Notes: generated from the letters alone by a model not told the origin. 64,000 nt of DNA from CAZFLM01 sp964519955 (GCA_964519955.1 CAZFLM010000007.1:77378-141377); one strand, 5' to 3'; positions 40,569 to 49,949 are shown, counted from the stretch's first letter. Numbers and translations are program-made.

Positions 40569-43559
40569 ATGGGCGTCGTTTGGCGTGTGCAGCTCCTGGG
40601 GGGTCTCGCCATCCACCGCGACGGCACGGTGACCCGTCCGCAGAGCGGCCGCCTATCGGCCTTGCTAGCCACGCTCGCCTACCGGCCGGACGTGGACCAC
40701 CCCCGCCATGTGATCGCCGACGCTCTGTGGCCCGACAAGGAAGCTGATCTCGCGCTGCACTGCCTGAGGCAGACGATCGTCTCGCTCCGCCGCCTGCTGG
40801 AGCCGCCGGGGATCGTGCCCAACTCCGTCGTCGTTGCCTCGCGCGCCGCGGTGCGCCTGAGTTCCGAGCACGTCCGCACCGATGCCGCCGAGTTCGAGCG
40901 CGCCGTCGAGACACTCGGCAACTCCTCGCCCGGCGGCCGTCTGGAGGCGCTGGACCGGGTCATCCGCGCCTACAGCGGCGAGCTGCTCCCCTCGTTGTCG
41001 GACGAGTGGGCCCTCATCGAGCGGGAGCGCCTGGCAGCGGCGTACGTTCACGCGATCGGCCAGGCCGTCGACCTGCTGCGGTCCGCCGGCCAGTGGGACC
41101 GAGCCCTCGAGTACGCGCTGATGGCCGTGGGAGCGGCGCCGACGAGCGAGGAGTGCGCGGTCGAGGCGATGCGCCTCAGCGCTCAGCTCGGGCGCCCCGC
41201 AACCGGCGTGCAGGCGTTCAGGACGCTGCGATCGGCACTCCGGCGCGCCTGCGACGCGGAGCCCTCCCCGACGACGCGTGCCCTGGCGCGCGAGCTGCGG
41301 CGGGCTGCCGAAGGCCCGCCCGTCAGGACGGCAGCGCCCGCGCCCGCGCCGCCGCCCGGCAGCGTGCGAGCCAGACTGCCCCATCGGGGCCAGGAACTGG
41401 TCGGGCGGCGCAACGAGCTGTCCGAACTCATCTACCTCTTGAGGCCGGCGGACGCCTCCGGGCCTGACGGCTCGGCGCGTCGGCGGCTCGTGTGGCTTGT
41501 CGGCACAGGCGGATGCGGCAAGACGCGGCTCTCGCTCGAGGCCGCCAGCGATCTCTCCACGGCGTACCGGGGCAACTGCTGGTTCGTCCCGCTCGCGGGG
41601 GTGACCGATCCGGCGCGGGTTCCTACCGCCATCCTCGACACAGTAGGCGGACCGAAGGTCACCGTGCTCCCGCCGATCCGCCAGGTCTCCGAGCGCCTCG
41701 CCGGGCGCCCCTCGCTGCTGATCCTGGACAACCTGGAGCACCTCCAGGCCGAGTGCGCGAGCACGATCGTCGATCTCGTGCGCGACACCCCTTCACTCGT
41801 CTGCCTCGTCACGTCGCGCGAGCGGCTCGGCACCGACGCGGCTGCCGAGATGGACCTGCAGCCGCTCCCTTCGCCCGCCAAAGCCGGCACGCCGTCGCGG
41901 CTGATGGAGTATGCCGCCGTGCAGCTCTTCGTGGAGCGCGCCCGCACCGTGTCGCCCGGTTTCGGCCTCACCCAGGCGAACGCCGCAGCGGTGGCCGCGC
42001 TCTGCCGCCGGCTCGACGGTCTCCCGCTCGCCATCGAGTTGGCCGCCGCTCGTTCGGGCGTCCTTACTCCCATGCAGATGCTCTCCGAGCTGGCCGGCAA
42101 GACCGACATCCTCGTCAGCCGCCAGCACGACCGCGAGCAGCGCCACCGCGCGCTCCGCGACACCATCGCGTGGAGCTACTATCGTCTCTCCGAGGATCTG
42201 CGCAAGGCGTTCTGCGAGTTGAGCGTCTTCCGGGGAGGGTGGGGCCTTGCCGCCGCGCGCGATGTGTGCGACCAACCGACGGCGCTCGATCATCTCGAGG
42301 CCCTCTGGGAGCGGTCGGTGATCTGGGCCCGCGAGACCGGCGACGAGATGCGCTTCGGCATGCTCGAGACGATGCGCCAATTCGCCGACCAGCATCTCGA
42401 ACCGTCGGCGCGCGCCGCGGCAGAAGAGCGGCACACCCAGCACTATCTCCGGCTGGCAGAGCGCGCCGCGCCCGGCCTGGCCGGAGCGGAGAGCAGCATG
42501 TGGATGGGCCGCCTCCAGGCCGAGCAGGAGAACCTGGTCGCCGCCCTCTCGCGCGTGATCGGCGGCGACGACGGCTTGCGCATGGCCAATGCCCTGGGGC
42601 GCTACTGGCGCATCCGCGGCGACTACGTCGACGGGCGCGAGTGGCTCACCCGCGCGCTCCAGTCATCGCCCGATGCCCCCGCCTATCAGCGCGCACGAGC
42701 CCTGGTTAACCGCGGTTCGCTGGCCATCCATGCCGGCGACTACGCTCTCGCGGAGCCGGATCTGCGGGCAAGCGTCGCACTGCACGCGGAGCACTCCGAC
42801 GACCGCCTGCTGGCCGAGGCGCTCACCGGTCTGGGGATCTGCCTCACTGCGTCCGGGCATCTTGACGAGGCCTCGCACACCCTCGAGCGAAGTCGGACCA
42901 TCTGCCAGGCGCGCGACGACAGGCTCGGCGAAGCGGTGGCGCTCAGCAACCTGGGCCGGGTCGCCGAGCACCGGGCCGACCTCGATGGCGCGGCACGGCT
43001 CTACAGCGAGAGTTCCGAGATGTTCCGCCAGGCCGGTGACGAACGCCGTGCCGCCCTCAACCTGGCCAACACCGGCACGATACTCGGCCACCAGAACAGA
43101 GATGCCGAGGCTCAGGCGATCTTCGAGCGCTGCATCCCGGTCCATCGCAGAGCGGGCGATCGGTCCGGGCTGGCCGTCGCCCTCACCAACCTCGCGGAGT
43201 CCATCCGGCGTCAGGGCGACAGCGCTGGCGCCCTCCCTCTGCTCCACGAGGCCGTGTCGCTCCAGACGGAACTTGGCGACCGCCTGGGCGCCGCCCTGTC
43301 CGTCTGGACGCTCGCCACGATCTATGCGGACCAGAACCCGCGCCTGGCGGCCCGTCTCCTCAGTGCGGTGGAAGCCGCAGGGAGCGCGGAGCGGCTCGAG
43401 GCGCTTCACGAGTTCGCCACTCTGGACGACGACATCGAAGCGGTGCGGACCAGACTGGACGAGCGCGCCTACTCCGCGGAGAGGCAGGTCGGCCGGTCGC
43501 TCTCCCTCGAAGAGGCGGTCGAGTGCGCGCTCTCGCCGGATAGCTCAACACCGTCATAG
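40569..43559 (+). CDS. SARP-like regulator with BTAD, NB-ARC and TPR domains (AfsR type)
   Basis: 996 residues. N-terminus (about 1-95) is an OmpR-type DNA-binding domain ('VQLLGGLAIHRDG', 'RLSALLATLAYRPDVDHPRHVIADALWPDKE'), followed by a bacterial transcriptional activator domain (about 95-245, 'RLEALDRVIRAYSGELLPSLSDEW'). The NB-ARC nucleotide-binding part has Walker A GTGGCGKT near residue 312 and 'SLLILDNLEHL' as Walker B. A helical/winged arm and 'LRDTIAWSYYRLSEDLRKAF' follow; from about 640 TPR repeats ('RALVNRGSLAIHAGDYALAEPDLRASV'). It probably switches target genes on after sensing a ligand or protein through the TPRs. Ribosome site GGAGG. Two small genes lie downstream on the same strand. 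Confidence 0.93.
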   Translation: MGVVWRVQLLGGLAIHRDGTVTRPQSGRLSALLATLAYRPDVDHPRHVIADALWPDKEADLALHCLRQTIVSLRRLLEPPGIVPNSVVVASRAAVRLSSEHVRTDAAEFERAVETLGNSSPGGRLEALDRVIRAYSGELLPSLSDEWALIERERLAAAYVHAIGQAVDLLRSAGQWDRALEYALMAVGAAPTSEECAVEAMRLSAQLGRPATGVQAFRTLRSALRRACDAEPSPTTRALARELRRAAEGPPVRTAAPAPAPPPGSVRARLPHRGQELVGRRNELSELIYLLRPADASGPDGSARRRLVWLVGTGGCGKTRLSLEAASDLSTAYRGNCWFVPLAGVTDPARVPTAILDTVGGPKVTVLPPIRQVSERLAGRPSLLILDNLEHLQAECASTIVDLVRDTPSLVCLVTSRERLGTDAAAEMDLQPLPSPAKAGTPSRLMEYAAVQLFVERARTVSPGFGLTQANAAAVAALCRRLDGLPLAIELAAARSGVLTPMQMLSELAGKTDILVSRQHDREQRHRALRDTIAWSYYRLSEDLRKAFCELSVFRGGWGLAAARDVCDQPTALDHLEALWERSVIWARETGDEMRFGMLETMRQFADQHLEPSARAAAEERHTQHYLRLAERAAPGLAGAESSMWMGRLQAEQENLVAALSRVIGGDDGLRMANALGRYWRIRGDYVDGREWLTRALQSSPDAPAYQRARALVNRGSLAIHAGDYALAEPDLRASVALHAEHSDDRLLAEALTGLGICLTASGHLDEASHTLERSRTICQARDDRLGEAVALSNLGRVAEHRADLDGAARLYSESSEMFRQAGDERRAALNLANTGTILGHQNRDAEAQAIFERCIPVHRRAGDRSGLAVALTNLAESIRRQGDSAGALPLLHEAVSLQTELGDRLGAALSVWTLATIYADQNPRLAARLLSAVEAAGSAERLEALHEFATLDDDIEAVRTRLDERAYSAERQVGRSLSLEEAVECALSPDSSTPS

Positions 43560-43746
43560 ATTCATCCCGCGCACCCACGCAGCGAAAACAGCCCCGATTC
43601 CTGACGATACATTGACGGTAGCCTTGGTATAGTCACACTAGCCGGGCTTCCTGGAACTGCGGTCCCCCCCAAGGCCCCAAGCAGAGATGGCGGCCCGGCC
43701 CGTACCTTTGGAGACGTACGTCCCTGCAGTCAGGAGGAGCAGCGCC

Positions 43747-44136
43747 ATGGCCGGTTCCGATAGCTCCGAGCCGATGTCGAGGGTGACCTACCGCTCCAAT
43801 GTGGTCACCGCGGTGCCCGACCCGACGTCCGTCGTGGGTTCGTCCGGTTCCATCGACCTGACCCTTACCGTGGACCAGGCCGGCGGCACCGTGTCGGTCG
43901 ACACCAACTGCCGGACCACGATCGCGTCGCCCAGCGGCAACTGGCCCCACACACACGAGTTCCCGCTCGGCCAGGGGACCACTGCCGTCATCACCCTAAC
44001 CACGAGTTCGGTCCCGTCTTCCTCCGCGGTGAGCATCCGCGCATGCACGACAGAACTGGACATCAACGACCCGGCGTCTTGGCAGGCCACCGCCAGCGTG
44101 ACGATTCAGCCGCTGTCCGACCCGCACTTGGACTAA
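43747..44136 (+). CDS. Small beta-rich protein of unknown function
   Basis: 129 residues from an ATG with AGGAGG nine bases upstream. No signal peptide, no membrane helix. It alternates Val/Thr/Ser-rich strands ('VVTAVPDPTSVV', 'SIDLTLTVDQAGGTVSV', 'AVITLTTSSVPSSSAV') and has two cysteines (TNCRT, RACTT). This composition suits an Ig-like or beta-sandwich fold, not recognised. It lies 187 bases downstream of the SARP-type regulator and 50 bases upstream of the 117-residue gene, so it could be a target or effector of that regulator. No function can be proposed. Confidence 0.65.
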   Translation: MAGSDSSEPMSRVTYRSNVVTAVPDPTSVVGSSGSIDLTLTVDQAGGTVSVDTNCRTTIASPSGNWPHTHEFPLGQGTTAVITLTTSSVPSSSAVSIRACTTELDINDPASWQATASVTIQPLSDPHLD

Positions 44137-44186
44137 ATCCCGCCCGGGCCGCAGCTCTGTGCCCAGAAGCACGATGGAGTACGCAG

Positions 44187-44540
44187 ATGTGGTTGTTCAT
44201 GACCGACGCCTCGCTGTTGGTGGTCGCCGACCGCGACGACCCCCGGAGACTGCTGGTGCGCGCCGTCAAGGCAGGGGATATCGAACAGGTGTTCCCGGAT
44301 GCTCGGGTCATCGAACTCGAGGAGTCCGACTACCGGTTCAGAGCCTTCCTGCCGCGCGACACGGTTGCGAAGGCGATAGCGGACCGTCTGAGCGCGGCAT
44401 CGTACGCTGACTTCACGGGCGCGGTAGCCGACGGCCCGCGGCGCGACGCCTACCTGGAAGTCTGGTGGCAGATGGCCCGCTGGCAATGGCAAGAGGCAGT
44501 ACGCGAAGTGACGAGGGCCGGCGCCTTAGCCTGTCCCTAG
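44187..44540 (+). CDS. Conserved small protein of unknown function
   Basis: 117 residues from an ATG with GGAG seven bases upstream. The pattern 'MWLFMTDASLLVVADRDDPRRLLVRAVKAGDIEQVFPDARVIELEESDYRFRAFLPRDTVAKAIADRL' and 'YADFTGAVADGPRRDAYLEVWWQMARWQ' looks like a small family of hypothetical proteins I recall in proteobacteria, with the M-W-x-F start and the LLVRA..GDI.. core. No domain with known function is visible. It forms an alpha/beta unit, probably cytoplasmic. Co-orientation with the SARP-type gene and the 129-residue gene suggests one transcription neighbourhood. The longer frame reading back to 44043 is less likely, because it lacks a ribosome site. Confidence 0.75.
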   Translation: MWLFMTDASLLVVADRDDPRRLLVRAVKAGDIEQVFPDARVIELEESDYRFRAFLPRDTVAKAIADRLSAASYADFTGAVADGPRRDAYLEVWWQMARWQWQEAVREVTRAGALACP

Positions 44541-44562
44541 CCTGACCTATTCATGAGTCGCA

Positions 44563-44600
44563 CCGGACGGGCACGGAGGCCCATCCCACCACTGCACTCG
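44563..44600 (-). repeat. Dispersed intergenic repeat, single copy
   Basis: On the minus strand: GTGGTGGGATGGGCCTCCG then TGCCCGTCCG, the same variant as at 11837-11875. It lies between convergent genes, next to a terminator hairpin. Confidence 0.7.
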
Positions 44601-44637
44601 TGCATGATCCAGGCTAGAGGCTTGCAGTTCCCCCCAA

Positions 44638-44675
44638 CGACAACGACCGAGCCCGTGACGGCCCGGTCGTTGTCG
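44638..44675. terminator. Bidirectional terminator hairpin
   Basis: CGACAACGACCG pairs with CGGTCGTTGTCG (12 pairs) with further GC pairs inside. It sits between the convergent 117-residue gene and the gene at 44699, so it may serve both. Confidence 0.75.
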
Positions 44676-44698
44676 GTCCCATTCCCGCTCTGGCGCCG

Positions 44699-45559
44699 CT
44701 ACTTGGCCGCCTTCACCGTCGACTTCGAGCGCGTCTCCTGGAGCTTGATGTTGGCCTCGTACCCCTCCAGGATGCTCAGCGAGAGATCGATCAGCTCCTT
44801 CGCCTCGTCGGCCGTCATCGCGCCCACCGTCACCATGTCCTGCGGGCGCAGCGTGTTCCACACGAACGTGAGCGCCTGGAACGGGCGGATGTGCCCCGCG
44901 GCCATCGGCTTGATGGTCATCACCGGCTTCTTCGCGGCATGGATGATCCTGTGGGTCCAGTCGACCTCGAGCGGCATCAGGAAACCCATCGCGTTGTAGA
45001 TCGAGATGTACGTCTCCGCATCGAGCCCGGTCTCGTCCGTGAAGACGATCGTCTCCGGCAGGTGCGTGCTCAGCCCGGGGACGAGGCCGCGCTGGCGCAT
45101 CTCCGCGAAGACCGGCGCCATCTGCCGCACCTCGCGCGTGCAGCTATCCACCATCGCGTCGGTCGTGCTGGTGTGAGGCATGCAGAACGTCGCCTTGTAC
45201 TTCACCTCGGCGTCCAGGATGCGCCTGATGGCGTCCATGTCGAAGCCATCGAACGGAGTGCGCGGCGTGATGGGCAGGCCGGGCGTCGACACGACGATGC
45301 ACTCCACCCCGGTGCGCTGCTCGGCCTCTTCGACGCCGGCGCGGAGCAGGTCGTTCTGCCCCATGCCCATGATGGCGTTCACGCCGGCGCGCAGGTAGAC
45401 CTCCAGCACGTCGGCGAGCTGCCGGTAGTCCTCGAAGCTGCGCTTGATGAGCAGGTCTTTCGCGTTGGTGCTGTGGCTGTAGCCGAAGAACCAGTTGGTG
45501 CCGATGATCATGCGGGGCATCGACACGCCGCCGACCACGGTACGCGGAAACGCCGTCAT
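44699..45559 (-). CDS. Uncharacterised TIM-barrel-like protein
   Basis: 286 residues. Starts 'MTAFPRTVVGGVSMPRMIIGTNWFFGYSH' and contains repeated strand-helix units: 'DLLIKRSFEDYRQLADVLEVYLRAGVNAIMGMG', 'VECIVVSTPG', 'YKATFCMPHTST', 'AAKKPVMTIKPMAAGHI' and 'NTLRPQDMVTVGAMTADEAKEL'. The pattern suggests an (alpha/beta)8 barrel; the family is not known to me. The C-terminal end has Lys/Ala residues. The ATG at 45559 follows GAGAGG; an in-frame longer reading is rejected. It is transcribed alone, ending at the hairpin at 44638. No catalytic residues can be assigned. Confidence 0.7.
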   Translation of the reverse strand: MTAFPRTVVGGVSMPRMIIGTNWFFGYSHSTNAKDLLIKRSFEDYRQLADVLEVYLRAGVNAIMGMGQNDLLRAGVEEAEQRTGVECIVVSTPGLPITPRTPFDGFDMDAIRRILDAEVKYKATFCMPHTSTTDAMVDSCTREVRQMAPVFAEMRQRGLVPGLSTHLPETIVFTDETGLDAETYISIYNAMGFLMPLEVDWTHRIIHAAKKPVMTIKPMAAGHIRPFQALTFVWNTLRPQDMVTVGAMTADEAKELIDLSLSILEGYEANIKLQETRSKSTVKAAK

Positions 45560-45684
45560 AGGTTGGACCTCTCGTGGAATGTGTGCGCGGAGGCACGCCG
45601 GGTCATTCGCCGCGCGAGCGCCCGATGCCTCCAATCATCGGCGGCTGCGTCGCGGGTCCGCAGCGTCGGCACCGACCCGCCGAC

Positions 45685-45727
45685 GCACCGAGGGGGCCGC
45701 GTCACCCACTCGCGGCCCCCTCGGTGC
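45685..45727 (-). terminator. 17-bp perfect hairpin terminator
   Basis: GCACCGAGGGGGCCGCG and its exact complement enclose the loop TCACCCACT. It lies 16 bases past the stop of the gene at 45743. It is the longest perfect stem in this window; no T-run follows. Confidence 0.85.
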
Positions 45728-45742
45728 TACCCACGGCGACGC

Positions 45743-46765
45743 CTACTTCACGTCGCTGATGTCGAACGAGTAGTCGTGCTTGCCCTCCTGAGTCAGGATG
45801 AGCTTGGACAGGGCCACATTGGCGGGCACCTCGACGATCGCGCGGGCGGTCACGACCTCGCCGGGGTCCAGTTGCCTGCCGAAGTCGTTGTCGCTCGTCG
45901 CGTTCAGGACCCTCGTGGTTCGGCTGAACTTGTCGCCGTCGGCATTCACCACCGTGTAGCGATACGTGTCGCCGCGCAGGAGCCAGGGCGCGTTGCCGAT
46001 GTTGCGCGACGAGAACGTCACCACAGCGAACCGCTTCCCCTTCTCCGCCTTGAAGCGGCCCACCGAGTCGGCCAGGGCCGCCCCGTCGAACCGGATCTCG
46101 AAGCGGGTGCAAGGATACATGGTGCCCCTCTGCCCAGGGATCGTCGCAAGTGCGGTCGCGCCGGAAGCGTCGGACGGGTCGGCGAAAGGGGCCTCCAGGG
46201 GCTTGACGATGCTGCGCAGGTCGTACCGCAGCACCTTCTTGCTCGTCGTATAGGCGACCATCAGCTTCGGCATGACGCCCTTGGCCGGCACCGCGATACA
46301 GGTCACCAGATCGACCTTCTGCGCCGGCTTCAGCCTGGCGTTGAACATCTCCGTCGTGACCCCGGAGCGGGAGTAGACGCCGACACCGTTGTGGTTGGTG
46401 TCCTGATCGTCCACGGCGGTGAACAGGAAGGAGTCGCCCCGGAACAGCCATTCGGTCTTGTTCGGGTTGTGCACCGTGATCTCGAGCACGAGGAGCTTCT
46501 GGTCGCGCTCCGGTTCCACCACGCGCTCCCCCATCACGAGCGGGGTGGTGGTGTACTTGGCCGAACGCAGCGTCAGGTTGATCTTGTACGGCAGGTCGAA
46601 GCCCATCGTGTACGCCTGGCCGAGCTTCCCGTTGTCGCCGGCGAGCTGGGTGGTGCCGAGGACCACCCGCGCCTGCGGCTTCTTGCCGCCCTTCTGCGCT
46701 TCGGCCGCCGCGCCGAGCACGGCCAGCGCCAACCCGATGAGCAGGAGGCTTCTCATGCGTCGCAT
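45743..46765 (-). CDS. Secreted two-domain beta-sandwich protein (DUF4352-like)
   Basis: 340 residues. Signal LLLIGLALAVLGAAAEA. Two similar domains follow, the first with 'RDQKLLVLEITVHNPNKTEWLFRGDSFLFTAVDDQD' and 'LKPAQKVDLVTCIAVPAKG', the second with 'KGKRFAVVTFSSRNIGNAPWLLRGDTYRYTVVNADGD' and 'LDPGEVVTARAIVEVPANV'. This internal duplication and the strand pattern resemble DUF4352/telomeric-repeat-like Ig domains of secreted proteins. No catalytic site is seen. Ribosome site AGGAAAGGAAAG precedes the ATG. It lies between two hairpin terminators and is a single-gene unit. Confidence 0.78.
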   Translation of the reverse strand: MRRMRSLLLIGLALAVLGAAAEAQKGGKKPQARVVLGTTQLAGDNGKLGQAYTMGFDLPYKINLTLRSAKYTTTPLVMGERVVEPERDQKLLVLEITVHNPNKTEWLFRGDSFLFTAVDDQDTNHNGVGVYSRSGVTTEMFNARLKPAQKVDLVTCIAVPAKGVMPKLMVAYTTSKKVLRYDLRSIVKPLEAPFADPSDASGATALATIPGQRGTMYPCTRFEIRFDGAALADSVGRFKAEKGKRFAVVTFSSRNIGNAPWLLRGDTYRYTVVNADGDKFSRTTRVLNATSDNDFGRQLDPGEVVTARAIVEVPANVALSKLILTQEGKHDYSFDISDVK

Positions 46766-46966
46766 CTGTCTTTCCTTTCCTGGGTCCGATCGAGGACGTG
46801 TGCGATGATGTCACGAGCGACCGAGGAGTGCATCGACGAGAGCTGAGCGGCCGGGGAACTGCGCCGGTGGAACAGGTGGCGTACATCACGCTCCCTCTCG
46901 GTCTGCCATTCGCCTGCTCCGCGCCTGGTTCCTCCTGTGGAGCCGGCTGAACGGCCTGAGATGCGT

Positions 46967-47001
46967 GCGGGGCCGGAGCCCCTCTCAGGCTCCGGCCCCG
47001 C
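46967..47001 (-). terminator. 14-bp perfect hairpin terminator
   Basis: GCGGGGCCGGAGCC and its exact complement enclose CCTCTCA, 29 bases past the stop of the gene at 47030. Confidence 0.82.
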
Positions 47002-47029
47002 GTCGTCAGCGCTGGCTGTCTGGGAACGG

Positions 47030-49750
47030 CTACCTCGGCGTAGCGGCCGTCGAGCCGCGGCTTCCGGCCTCCAGGATGCGCTCCATCTCGTCGGGGTCGT
47101 CCAGCGGGATGGACGGCTCCAGGCGCGCCTTGCGGTAGTCGGGGTCCTTCGGGTCCTTCGCCTTCATCGGGTCGAAGATCCTCGGGTCCACGCTCACGTG
47201 CGTGTACGGCGTGTAGTCCGGCTTCGTGGTGAAGCAGTCCGAGAAGTCGTTGGCCAGGCCGTCGACCATGCTCAGAGCGGGCAGCCCCAGGATCTGGTAC
47301 ATCGTGCGGTGCATGCTGGGGATCGTCGTGTGGCGGTGCGACACGTAGCCGCGCTTCACCCACGGGCCGATGGCGAGGAGCACGCTGCGCTGCGCGTCGA
47401 CGTGGTCGGGCTCGCCGCCGGCATCGTCCTCCGTCACGAAGATGACCATGTTCTTCCAGTACTTCGTGTGCGACAGGAAGTCCACGATGCGGCCGAGCGC
47501 CAGGTCGTTGTCGGCCATCCACGACGCCAGGTACGGGTAGCCCTTGTCCGGCCTGGTGCCCGAACCGTGGTCGTTGCAGATGGCGATGTTGATGAACGGC
47601 GGCATCGGGTGCTTGCCCGACAGGAACCGCTCGGTGAAGTCCTTGGCGAACCAGTCGGCGCGGTACTGGTCGGGGATGTTCATGTTGAAGATGGGGAACT
47701 CGCGGCACGTGTTGTCGAAAAGCACCTTCGACATGGGGATGTTGACCACTTCGCGAGCGCCGGTCTTCCACTCGTCCTCACCTTCGTCGACCCCCGCGAA
47801 CTCGAAGCCCTCGCCGTAGTTGCGGAACGGGACCCCGAAGCGCGCCAGATGCTCCCACATCGCGCCGGCCTCAGGATAGTCCTCCGGAGCGATGGACCCG
47901 TTGGAGCCGAACGAGGCGCGGCGGCCCGGGGCGGTGCTCTTGGCGCTGAAGCCCCAGCCCAGCGTGTACGTCATCTGGCAGAAGTTGTTCGGCTGCACGC
48001 CGACGAGCCACCGGTGCCCTACGCCCGACGCCTCCGGCTCCATGTGGAAGTTGTCGCTCACGGTGAACTGGCGCGCGAGGGCGTTGTGGTTCGTCATGAC
48101 CGGCGCCTCTTCGAGCGTCGGCTGCTTGTCCGCGCTGATCTTCTGCTTCAGCCCCCAGCGCAGCAGCGAGGGATCGTCGTTCGCGCCAGGGATGCGGTCG
48201 AACACGGTGTCGTACGTGTGGTTCTCCTTCGTGATGAACACCACGTACTTGATCTGCTCCGAGCGCTTCCCCGGCGTGGTGGGTACGACCGGCGAAGCCA
48301 TGCGCGCGCGGTCCGCCGAGCGGTCGACCAGGCCGTTGTATTGCAGCACGCGCTGCGTCAGGGCCGGCAGCTCACTCGCCTTGGGCAGCGGCACGATGGA
48401 GAAGACGCCCTTCATGCTCATGAACGGATCGGTCGGCCGGTTGGCTCCGCCGCTCGGCCCGTTGCCGAAGCCCTTGAAGCAGATGGTGAGCAGCGACTGG
48501 CCGTCCGGGCCCAGCGTGACGCGGTACGGATACCACGCGGTGGGGATGTGCCCGAGCACCTTGAGCGGCTGGGCCTGCAGCACCGCGATCGCGTTGATGC
48601 CCGACTCGGCCACGTAGAGCTTCGTGCCGTCCTTCGACAGCACCAGGCCGGACGGACCGACGCCGCGCAGCTTCGCCGCCGCCGCGCACGGGCGGATCCG
48701 CAGCTTGTCCACGATCTTGCCCGTCGACAGGTCGATCCGCTCGATCATGTCGTTGTTGCCGTTCGACACGTAGAGGCTCTGACCGCGGATCACGAGGAAG
48801 TTCGGCGCGCTGCCGCCCACCGTCTTGCCGTTCTCTGAGGGTACGCCGACCAGCAAGCCCGTCTTGACCTTGGCGATCACGCGCGGCTTGGCCGCGTCGC
48901 TCACATCCACGCCCCACACGGAGAAGGACTCGGGCACATTCGGATCGCCCAGGCCCGGGATCTTGCGCCCCTCGACCTCGACGCCTTCGCGCGCCTCCTT
49001 GCTCGGCACGCCGTACGGCGGGTAGGTGAGGCCGCGGCGGTCGTAGTCCTTCGAACTCGGCTCCGGGATCGGGCTGTACTCGAACATGCCGATGTTCGCC
49101 ACGTACACCTTCTTGCCGGCCACCGCCAGCGCGTACGGGTACCGCCCGACGCGCGCCGAGCCGACGACCTTCTTCTCCTTGGTGTCGATGACTGCCACGC
49201 GGAAGTTGGTCACGTCGGCGCAGTACAGGTAGTCTCCATCGGCGCTCAACTGCACGTCCATCGCGAAGCTGTCGGCATACTCCTTGCCGCCGACGGGCAC
49301 GTTCAGCGAAATCTCCGCCGTCTTCTGGCAGGTTGCCACGTCGAAGGCGTAGACTGCGCCGGTCTCCCCGCTGCTCCAGTAGAGCGTCTTGCCGTCCGGC
49401 GAGAAAGCCGCACCGCCCGCGTTCGACTTCTTCTGGCTGTCGCCGATGGTCGGCCAGACGGTCGCCACCGACGGTTCGGGGGCGTCCAGCTTGGTGATGA
49501 GCTGGCCCACCTCGTCGCTTGCGACGAAGACGGTCGCGCCATCCGGGCTTACGACCAGGCCGTGCGGCCAGCGCCCGACGGGCACGTGGCGCCCGACCGG
49601 GCGCAGCATACGGCCGTTCGGGATGATGGTCGTGCCCGCCGGGTCGTGCTTGGAGTACTCGTTGATCGCTGGCGCGTGCAGATACGGGGTCTGCGCCTTC
49701 GCCGAGGCGAGCGACGCGGCGGCAAGGAGCAGGGCGGCAGTCCATCGCAT
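47030..49750 (-). CDS. YncE-type propeller fused to a phosphoesterase (alkaline phosphatase superfamily)
   Basis: 906 residues. Signal LLLAAASLASAKA. The first 450 residues form a YVTN/YncE-like propeller ('GRWPHGLVVSPDGATVFVASDE', 'GGAAFSPDGKTLYWSS', 'VGRYPYALAVAGKKVYVANIG', 'GPSGLVLSKDGTKLYVAESG'). From about 500 the phosphoesterase domain begins: 'IKYVVFITKENHTYDTVFDRIPGAND', then 'MVIFVTEDDAGGEPDHVDAQRSVLLAIGPWVKRGYVSH' with metal-binding Asp/His residues. Phospholipase C/acid phosphatase relatives use this fold, and 'bifunctional YncE/alkaline phosphatase' proteins are known in related phyla. Substrate unknown. GGGAGGAACC precedes the ATG. Monocistronic, ended by the hairpin at 46967. 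Confidence 0.9.
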   Translation of the reverse strand: MRWTAALLLAAASLASAKAQTPYLHAPAINEYSKHDPAGTTIIPNGRMLRPVGRHVPVGRWPHGLVVSPDGATVFVASDEVGQLITKLDAPEPSVATVWPTIGDSQKKSNAGGAAFSPDGKTLYWSSGETGAVYAFDVATCQKTAEISLNVPVGGKEYADSFAMDVQLSADGDYLYCADVTNFRVAVIDTKEKKVVGSARVGRYPYALAVAGKKVYVANIGMFEYSPIPEPSSKDYDRRGLTYPPYGVPSKEAREGVEVEGRKIPGLGDPNVPESFSVWGVDVSDAAKPRVIAKVKTGLLVGVPSENGKTVGGSAPNFLVIRGQSLYVSNGNNDMIERIDLSTGKIVDKLRIRPCAAAAKLRGVGPSGLVLSKDGTKLYVAESGINAIAVLQAQPLKVLGHIPTAWYPYRVTLGPDGQSLLTICFKGFGNGPSGGANRPTDPFMSMKGVFSIVPLPKASELPALTQRVLQYNGLVDRSADRARMASPVVPTTPGKRSEQIKYVVFITKENHTYDTVFDRIPGANDDPSLLRWGLKQKISADKQPTLEEAPVMTNHNALARQFTVSDNFHMEPEASGVGHRWLVGVQPNNFCQMTYTLGWGFSAKSTAPGRRASFGSNGSIAPEDYPEAGAMWEHLARFGVPFRNYGEGFEFAGVDEGEDEWKTGAREVVNIPMSKVLFDNTCREFPIFNMNIPDQYRADWFAKDFTERFLSGKHPMPPFINIAICNDHGSGTRPDKGYPYLASWMADNDLALGRIVDFLSHTKYWKNMVIFVTEDDAGGEPDHVDAQRSVLLAIGPWVKRGYVSHRHTTIPSMHRTMYQILGLPALSMVDGLANDFSDCFTTKPDYTPYTHVSVDPRIFDPMKAKDPKDPDYRKARLEPSIPLDDPDEMERILEAGSRGSTAATPR

Positions 49751-49949
49751 GGCAGGTTCCTCCCAATCGTGCGCGCTGCGGTGCGCGCATGGCGATATGG
49801 CGGCGTTGTCTATGAGCTTACCCCGTCGCGCGTTAGCACCGCGTTACCGGATCTGGTTCGGCACGCGGAGGAGCCGGGAAGGTGCACGGCAGCGCGGCAG
49901 CGAACACGGGAGTAGTGGGAGCGCACACTGGCGGGCAGGGAGACCAGCA

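Noticed and set aside
40322..40672. Minus-strand peptide containing GRIRTGDHSLPKR over the tRNA
   Set aside because: This is the well-known false peptide read antisense to tRNA genes.
43612..43633. Promoter TTGACG with TATAGT before the 129-residue gene
   Set aside because: The two hexamers are only ten bases apart; no correct pair spacing was found.
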